Position numbers and translations under genes: made by a program. From assembly GCA_964490085.1 (NCBI GenBank), contig CAZBAO010000085.1, positions 1-5,981 on the forward strand: a DNA stretch of 5,981 nt, written 5' to 3'. The notes beneath the pieces are model-generated. The model did not search any database. It was not told the DNA's origin and worked only from the letters and a program-made list of their open reading frames with translations. Of this stretch, positions 1 to 3,237 are shown in pieces; the first letter of the stretch is position 1; the number at the start of each line of letters is the position of its first letter. The DNA is from RGIG3009 sp964490085. Its GTDB lineage: Bacteria; Bacillota; Clostridia; Oscillospirales; Acutalibacteraceae.

Positions 1-253
1 CGCTATTAGCTTGTTCTTTTTTGTTTCTTTCTAATATTTCATGCATTTTGCTGAGCGGCTTGTCGAATTCACTCGGCAAACTGTTTTCGCCTTTGATCAT
101 TACTTTATCAGCATCGCATTCGCTCCAAAGCAAATCCCAAAATGCGCTCCAATTTTTTCCATACCATTCAGGAAAACCAAATGCGACACGTATTCTTTCG
201 TGGACTTCGGCTAAATATTTGCACCCCGTTAAATCCAATTCGATTATTTTCAT
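1..253 (-). CDS. Barstar-like ribonuclease inhibitor (immunity protein), C-terminus beyond the window
   Basis: The visible 84 residues resemble barstar, the small cytoplasmic protein that plugs the active site of barnase-type RNases. They begin MKIIELDLTG, and the diagnostic stretch is P28-E-W-Y-G-K-N-W-S-A-F-W-D40, matching barstar's PEYYGENLDALWD. W39 and D40 align with barstar W38 and D39, the latter being the key contact with the barnase active site. Barstar D35 is replaced by S36, so the partner may not be classical barnase. The gene has no stop before the left edge; barstars are about 90 residues, so little is missing. The ATG at 253 is supported by a strong TAAGGAGGAG (261-270 on the plus strand) that overlaps the stop codon of the preceding barnase-like ORF. 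This implies translational coupling in a toxin-then-immunity order. The DNA is visibly more AT-rich than the genes right of 700, which suggests separate acquisition. Family assignment is by motif only. Confidence 0.82.
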   Translation of the reverse strand, partial: MKIIELDLTGCKYLAEVHERIRVAFGFPEWYGKNWSAFWDLLWSECDADKVMIKGENSLPSEFDKPLSKMHEILERNKKEQANS

Positions 254-267
254 AGGTGTTCTCCTCC

Positions 268-561
268 TTATATAATTTCATAAAAGGTTTCGTAATGGTC
301 ATATGTAACAAAGATCAACCAAATCTTTCCGTGGTTATTGGCGCACTCAATACACCTCCTCCAGTCCTCAACACTAACCCAATGCTTATAATTTGAGCTT
401 GTTGTAATTTGAGGTGATAATCCATCTCCGTTTATAGCCGCCACAACAATTGCTGACTCTAAACTCAATTTGTTTTTTCCTTTCATATTATACCATGTTT
501 CTTCGGAAAGTACAGTCCTATAAGGTAACTGTACTTCGTTGACGTACAGAGTATAGCACAA
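268..561 (-). CDS. Small protein with barnase-like C-terminus, putative RNase toxin or its remnant
   Basis: This 97-residue ORF ends in WLIFVTYDHYETFYEII, which resembles the C-terminus of barnase (WLIYKTTDHYQTFTKI), including the catalytic His equivalent to barnase H102 (here H89). The first 70 residues do not align with barnase: I see no WREADINY-like motif for the catalytic Glu73, and the position of Arg87 holds Ala. It could therefore be a divergent barnase-fold toxin, an orphan toxin C-terminus, or a degraded or recombined gene. No signal peptide or secretion domain is visible. The only start that uses the full frame is TTG at 561, with GAAGGAG 10 nt upstream; an in-frame TGA lies just before that site. 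An internal ATG at 486 has no ribosome site. The barstar-like gene follows 14 nt after the stop, and this pairing is the main support for a toxin role. A perfect inverted repeat lies inside the reading frame (508-536). Confidence 0.55.
   Translation of the reverse strand: MCYTLYVNEVQLPYRTVLSEETWYNMKGKNKLSLESAIVVAAINGDGLSPQITTSSNYKHWVSVEDWRRCIECANNHGKIWLIFVTYDHYETFYEII
487..495 (-). promoter_or_regulatory. Extended -10 element (TGGTATAAT), possible internal promoter for the barstar-like gene
   Basis: On the minus strand the sequence reads TGG-TATAAT, a perfect -10 hexamer with the TGn extension. The -35 region at 17-18 bp spacing is poor (CTGTAC or ACTGTA) and falls in the inner arm of the perfect inverted repeat. 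If active, it would start transcription inside the barnase-like ORF and express the barstar-like gene separately, giving extra immunity protein. AT-rich coding DNA can contain such elements by chance. Confidence 0.4.
508..536. repeat. Perfect 9-bp inverted repeat inside the barnase-like ORF
   Basis: AAGTACAGT (508-516) is repeated inverted as ACTGTACTT (528-536) around an 11-bp spacer. The centre-to-centre distance is 20 bp, about two helical turns, which is a geometry typical of dimeric repressor operators. It lies just upstream of an extended -10 element (487-495) on the minus strand. Whether it is an operator, an mRNA hairpin or chance is not settled by sequence. Confidence 0.6.
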
Positions 562-571
562 AGCGGGGAGT

Positions 572-577
572 CTCCTT
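572..577 (-). promoter_or_regulatory. Ribosome binding site deciding a TTG start
   Basis: AAGGAG on the minus strand lies 10 nt before the TTG at 561. It is the only recognisable Shine-Dalgarno element upstream of the barnase-like frame and is why the TTG is preferred over the internal ATG at 486. Confidence 0.45.
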
Positions 578-623
578 CAAGACGCCTCAAACAAATTTTT
601 ACATCATTTTTGCGCGCCCAAAT

Positions 624-666
624 ACAATAATAATCCCCCCGCTATGCGGGGGGGGATTATTATTGT
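624..666. terminator. Strong GC-rich hairpin, terminator-like or palindromic repeat
   Basis: ACAATAATAAT (624-634) pairs with ATTATTATTGT (656-666), and a run of six C (635-640) faces a run of eight G (648-655) around a GCTATGC loop. No clean poly-T tract follows on either strand beyond the AT-rich stem itself, so intrinsic termination is plausible but not textbook. It lies between divergent genes, where a terminator is not expected. It may insulate the AT-rich cassette, be left from an upstream gene now lost, or be a dispersed palindromic repeat. Confidence 0.6.
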
Positions 667-690
667 GCCACATTCTTGTTTAGCGGCGCA

Positions 691-696
691 TATACT
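691..696 (+). promoter_or_regulatory. Candidate -10 (TATACT) for the amidase gene
   Basis: TATACT matches five of six bases of the -10 consensus. The best -35 at 18 bp is poor (GCCACA). The start site would fall close to the ribosome site, leaving a very short leader. It is offered only because the hairpin at 624-666 makes read-through from the left unlikely. Confidence 0.25.
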
Positions 697-716
697 AAAG
701 GGAAGGAGTGGTGACA

Positions 717-1274
717 ATGGCGACGAAAATCTACATAGACCAAGGACATAACCCACAAAACCCCAACGCGGGGGCGGAAGGGAACGGCTACCGCGAGCAG
801 GACCTTGTGTTCCGCATCGGGGTGGAACTGGCGGAAATTCTCCGCGCCGAAGGGTACGACGTACGGCTGTCCCGCCCGACGGCGGACACGCAGCTCGGCA
901 CTTCCAACGCGACGTCGCTTGCACAGCGTGTCAACGAGGCAAACGACTGGGGTGCGGATTACTTTATCAGCCTGCACGCAAACGCGTCGGAGCTTGCCGG
1001 TGCGTCGGGGAGCGAGGCACTCGTGTTTAACTTGAACTCTGCGGCGGCGGAGCTCGCCGAGGACATTTTGGAGGAGCTGGAGGACACGACGGGATTGCCC
1101 AACCGCGGCGTGACGCAGCGCACCAATTTATACGTACTGCGGCGTACGCGTATGCCCGCCGTGCTGGTGGAGCTGGGCTTCATCACCAATCCGGGGGACG
1201 CGGCGCTGATGGCAAATTCACCGCAGCTGTTTGCGCTTGGCGTGGCGAACGGAATCACCGAATATTTGAGTTGA
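717..1274 (+). CDS. N-acetylmuramoyl-L-alanine amidase, Amidase_3 catalytic domain only
   Basis: This 185-residue protein is essentially one zinc-dependent Amidase_3 domain, which cuts the bond between N-acetylmuramic acid and the L-alanine of peptidoglycan stem peptides. Family landmarks are in order: DQGH (zinc ligand H11), GYREQDL (E27, second ligand), SLHAN (H87, third ligand) and VELGFITNP (E152, catalytic Glu). LSRPTAD (51-57) fits the usual LTR-type segment after the first helices. There is no signal peptide, transmembrane anchor or cell-wall-binding repeat, so the protein either stays inside until lysis, as phage endolysins do, or leaves by an unusual route. It could also be a CwlD-like or domesticated phage enzyme; no holin or phage gene is nearby. 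The ATG at 717 is preferred to the in-frame GTG codons at 708 and 711 because AAGGAG (703-708) lies 8 nt before it. No terminator follows, so transcripts may continue into the next gene. Confidence 0.9.
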   Translation: MATKIYIDQGHNPQNPNAGAEGNGYREQDLVFRIGVELAEILRAEGYDVRLSRPTADTQLGTSNATSLAQRVNEANDWGADYFISLHANASELAGASGSEALVFNLNSAAAELAEDILEELEDTTGLPNRGVTQRTNLYVLRRTRMPAVLVELGFITNPGDAALMANSPQLFALGVANGITEYLS

Positions 1275-1299
1275 CCTCGTCCGGCGGATGTGATAAACT
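1271..1299 (+). promoter_or_regulatory. Promoter overlapping the amidase stop codon
   Basis: TTGACC (1271-1276, five of six -35 bases) is followed after exactly 17 bp by TAAACT (1294-1299, four of six -10 bases), with a TGA extension directly before it (1291-1293). Predicted transcription begins near 1306, leaving a leader of about 30 nt before the DUF2975 gene. The -35 element contains the amidase TGA stop. It is the best promoter candidate for the 1337-3003 operon. Confidence 0.6.
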
Positions 1300-1336
1300 G
1301 AACTCGTACTGATGTGTATGAGAGGTAGGATGTATC

Positions 1337-1792
1337 ATGAAAAATGCTCACAAGCTGAGCCGCTTTATGGAAGGCGCGACATGGTTTCTGATGGCGTTTG
1401 ACGTGCTGTTGATGATCGGTCTGCCGTGGATCACGGAGATCTTGACCAGTCAGGAGCCCGGCAGCACCCTGTACACCCACTATCTGATCTTTTTGTACGT
1501 GACCGGTGTGTTTGCGGAGCTGGTGCTGTGGCAATGCCGCGGGATCATCCGCAACGTGAACGTCGGTAAGCCGTTTTGTGCGGATATGGTATGCCGCTTG
1601 CGCCGCCTGGGTACAGAGTGCTTGATCTTGGCGGGGATCTGGCTGCTGTTTGTGATCTTCCTGGAAGTGTTTCGATTCCTGATGGCGTTTTTAATGATCA
1701 TGTTTGCGTTTATCGGATTGATCCTGTTCGTGTTTGCCGAGCTGTTTACACAGGCGACCGCTTACAAGGAAGAAAACGACATGACCATTTAA
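1337..1792 (+). CDS. DUF2975 family membrane protein (YoaS-like)
   Basis: This 151-residue protein has four hydrophobic segments, roughly residues 15-35, 49-66, 93-112 and 113-137, with short polar ends. It fits DUF2975, the family of B. subtilis YoaS. The NVNVGKPF motif (73-80), followed by a basic segment (CRLRRLG) before the third helix, is the usual DUF2975 signature between helices two and three. The biochemical role of the family is not known to me. It is almost always encoded next to a small YozG-type HTH regulator, as here 24 nt downstream, which suggests a membrane sensor or target working with that regulator. The ATG at 1337 has an AGGTAGGA-type ribosome site (from 1323). The promoter at 1271-1299 is well placed to drive it. 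Confidence 0.85.
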   Translation: MKNAHKLSRFMEGATWFLMAFDVLLMIGLPWITEILTSQEPGSTLYTHYLIFLYVTGVFAELVLWQCRGIIRNVNVGKPFCADMVCRLRRLGTECLILAGIWLLFVIFLEVFRFLMAFLMIMFAFIGLILFVFAELFTQATAYKEENDMTI

Positions 1793-1816
1793 CGTCGGCA
1801 GGAGGGGGAACAGACG

Positions 1817-2032
1817 ATGGCGATATTGATCAATCTGGATGTGATGATGGCGCGTCGAAAAATGGGGCTGACGGAATTATCGGATAAAGTCGGCGTGACG
1901 CTTGCCAATCTATCCGTTTTAAAGAATAACAAGGCGAGGGCCGTGCGGTTTTCCACGCTGGATGCGATCTGTAAGGCGCTTAACTGTCAGCCGGGTGATA
2001 TTTTGGAATACCTGCCGGACGAGGACGAGTAA
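1817..2032 (+). CDS. YozG-like XRE-family HTH transcriptional regulator
   Basis: This 71-residue protein is a single Cro/C1-type helix-turn-helix domain of the YozG subgroup. The HTH spans about residues 18-39, with LTELSDKVGVTLANLS as helices two and three. The conserved subgroup tail RFSTLDAICKALNCQPGD (44-61) is present and normally ends ILEY, as here. The acidic DEDE end is short. It binds DNA in the cytoplasm, probably as a dimer, and by analogy with other yoaS-yozG pairs probably controls its own operon; that regulation is inferred. An AGGAGG ribosome site (1800-1805) lies 11 nt before the ATG, suggesting efficient translation. The stop codon is 2 nt from the dus start, so the genes are likely translationally coupled. 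Confidence 0.9.
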   Translation: MAILINLDVMMARRKMGLTELSDKVGVTLANLSVLKNNKARAVRFSTLDAICKALNCQPGDILEYLPDEDE

Positions 2033-2034
2033 GT

Positions 2035-3003
2035 ATGCGGATTGGTTCGGTAGAAATCACGGGTCGCGCCGCGCTCGCGCCGATGGCGGGGGTAGCGGAT
2101 CCGGCATTCCGACGCATTTGTCGGGAATACGGGGCGGCGTTTACAGTGACGGAAATGGTGAGCGCGAAGGCGCTGACCTACGGCGATCAAAAAAGTCGGG
2201 AGTTGATGGTGCTGGATGAGCGGGAACGTCCCGCGGCGATCCAGTTATTCGGCGACGATCCCGATACGCTCGCCAAGGCGGCGCGGATGGCGATGGCGCA
2301 AAAGCCCGATTGGTTGGATATCAACATGGGTTGTCCCGCGCCGAAGATCGCGGGCAATCATTGCGGCAGCGCGCTGATGCGCGAGCCGGAGCTGTGTCGG
2401 CGCATCGTGAAAGCGGTGACGGCGGCAGTAGACGTACCGGTGACGGTCAAGATCCGCAAGGGATACGCCAAGGACGAGGTCAACGCGGTCGAGGTCGCGC
2501 AGGCGTGTGAGGACGGCGGTGCGGCGGCGATCACGGTTCACGGGCGCACGCGTGATCAACTGTATGCGCCGCCGGTGGATTGGGATATCATCCGCGCAGT
2601 CAAGCAAGCGGTCTCGGTTCCCGTGATCGGCAACGGTGACGTAAATTCGCCGGAATTGGCGGCACGGTTATACGAGCATACCGGCTGTGATCTGGTCATG
2701 ATCGGGCGCGGTGCACTGGGCGCACCGTGGGTGTTCCAAGCAGTGGAGGCGTATCTCACACACGGGGTGCGGTTACCCGAACCGCCGGTCGCCAAGCGTA
2801 TGGAGGTGCTGTGCCGACAGATCGAGCTTGCCGCCTCACTCAAGGGCGAGCGGGTGGCACTGCTGGAGGCGCGCAAGCACGCGTCGTGGTACATGCGCGA
2901 GCTGCGCGGTGCGGCGATCTTCCGCGGCGAGGCGGGAACGATCGCAACGATGGAGGATCTGCGGCGGTTATGCTGGCGGGTCATTCGTCGGCAGGAGGAG
3001 TAG
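2035..3003 (+). CDS. dusB: tRNA-dihydrouridine synthase, DusB type
   Basis: This FMN-dependent enzyme reduces specific uridines in the D-loop of tRNA to dihydrouridine using NADPH. Its 322 residues fit the family. The N-terminal TIM barrel shows APMAGVADPAFR (15-26), TEMVSAKAL (39-47) and the active-site motif DINMGCPAPKIAGN (95-108), with catalytic Cys100. K139 in VKIRKG and H169 in TVHGRTR bind FMN in homologues. GNGDV (199-203) and IGRGALGAPWVF (223-234) are the phosphate-binding end of the barrel. The C-terminal helical domain (about 245-322) includes RKHASWYMRELRGA, typical of tRNA binding. C110 sits in NHCGSALM where Ala or Gly is usual; this is a minor deviation. The ATG lies 2 nt after the HTH gene, with a weak GAGGACGAG ribosome site inside it, which points to coupling with the regulator. 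No U-tract terminator directly follows the stop. Confidence 0.95.
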   Translation: MRIGSVEITGRAALAPMAGVADPAFRRICREYGAAFTVTEMVSAKALTYGDQKSRELMVLDERERPAAIQLFGDDPDTLAKAARMAMAQKPDWLDINMGCPAPKIAGNHCGSALMREPELCRRIVKAVTAAVDVPVTVKIRKGYAKDEVNAVEVAQACEDGGAAAITVHGRTRDQLYAPPVDWDIIRAVKQAVSVPVIGNGDVNSPELAARLYEHTGCDLVMIGRGALGAPWVFQAVEAYLTHGVRLPEPPVAKRMEVLCRQIELAASLKGERVALLEARKHASWYMRELRGAAIFRGEAGTIATMEDLRRLCWRVIRRQEE

Positions 3004-3025
3004 AGGACGGCAGATTGCCGCCCTC
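3003..3025. repeat. Hairpin starting at the dusB stop codon
   Basis: GAGGACGGCA (3003-3012) pairs with TGCCGCCCTC (3016-3025) with one A-C mismatch and a GAT loop. No T-tract follows, so it is not a standard terminator. It is the first of four hairpins in this intergenic stretch. Confidence 0.55.
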
Positions 3026-3026
3026 A

Positions 3027-3045
3027 GTGAATAGTGAATAGTGAA
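3027..3045. repeat. Tandem heptamer GTGAATA, two and a half copies
   Basis: GTGAATA occurs at 3027-3033 and 3034-3040, followed by the partial copy GTGAA at 3041-3045. From memory, similar runs are common between genes of gut Clostridia and sit beside palindromic elements, as here. No function is known to me. Confidence 0.75.
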
Positions 3046-3048
3046 GGT

Positions 3049-3158
3049 GTCGCGCGGGGCGCGACGGATCGTATGCGGCGGGAGCAAGCCCCCGCCCTGC
3101 AGATTTTGCCGTCGAGGCGGGGTGCAAGGTGTAAGTTACGGGGCGAATCTTTCGCCCC
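3049..3158. repeat. Cluster of three palindromes, REP-like mosaic element
   Basis: Three hairpins follow one another in non-coding DNA. GTCGCGC/GCGCGAC (3049-3065) is a perfect 7-bp stem with a GGG loop. GGCGGG/CCCGCC (3077-3096) extends inward with GC/GC across one mismatch. GGGGCGAA/TTCGCCCC (3140-3158) is a perfect 8-bp stem with a TCT loop. None is followed by a T-tract. The arrangement resembles mosaic intergenic repeats (REP/BIME-like) that occur in many copies per genome; only one copy of each is in this window, so dispersal cannot be shown here. Confidence 0.6.
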
Positions 3159-3194
3159 CTGCCATACAGGCGTCGCACAATCAAATCGAAACAA

Positions 3195-3225
3195 AAGAGG
3201 ACAAGGAGAAAATCCTTGTCCTCTT
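3195..3225. terminator. Bidirectional rho-independent terminator
   Basis: AAGAGGACAAGGA (3195-3207) pairs perfectly over 13 bp with TCCTTGTCCTCTT (3213-3225) around a GAAAA loop. On the plus strand a T-rich tract follows (3231-3239); on the minus strand the sequence after the stem is also T-rich. It sits between the convergent dusB and YfhO genes and can end both transcripts. It begins 13 nt past the YfhO stop. Confidence 0.9.
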
Positions 3226-3237
3226 GCTCGTTTTATT

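Noticed and set aside
21..275. Plus-strand 84-residue ORF opposite the barstar-like gene
   Set aside because: It lies antisense to a frame with clear barstar motifs and a strong ribosome site, and its own translation shows no recognisable domain.
598..627. Minus-strand promoter TTGTAT-18 bp-TGTAAA for the barnase-like ORF
   Set aside because: Only three and four of six consensus matches, and the -35 overlaps the hairpin stem; too weak to call.
708..716. GTG codons at 708 and 711 as the amidase start
   Set aside because: The GTG at 708 overlaps the ribosome site itself; the ATG at 717 has correct 8-nt spacing and begins the conserved strand directly.
959..1534. 191-residue minus-strand ORF across the amidase and DUF2975 genes
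   Set aside because: It is antisense to two recognisable genes and has no ribosome site or family motif.
3027..3158. CRISPR array or tRNA in the dusB/YfhO gap
   Set aside because: The repeats are heptamers without spacers, and the palindromes differ from one another; no cloverleaf with a T-loop GTTCRA motif is seen.
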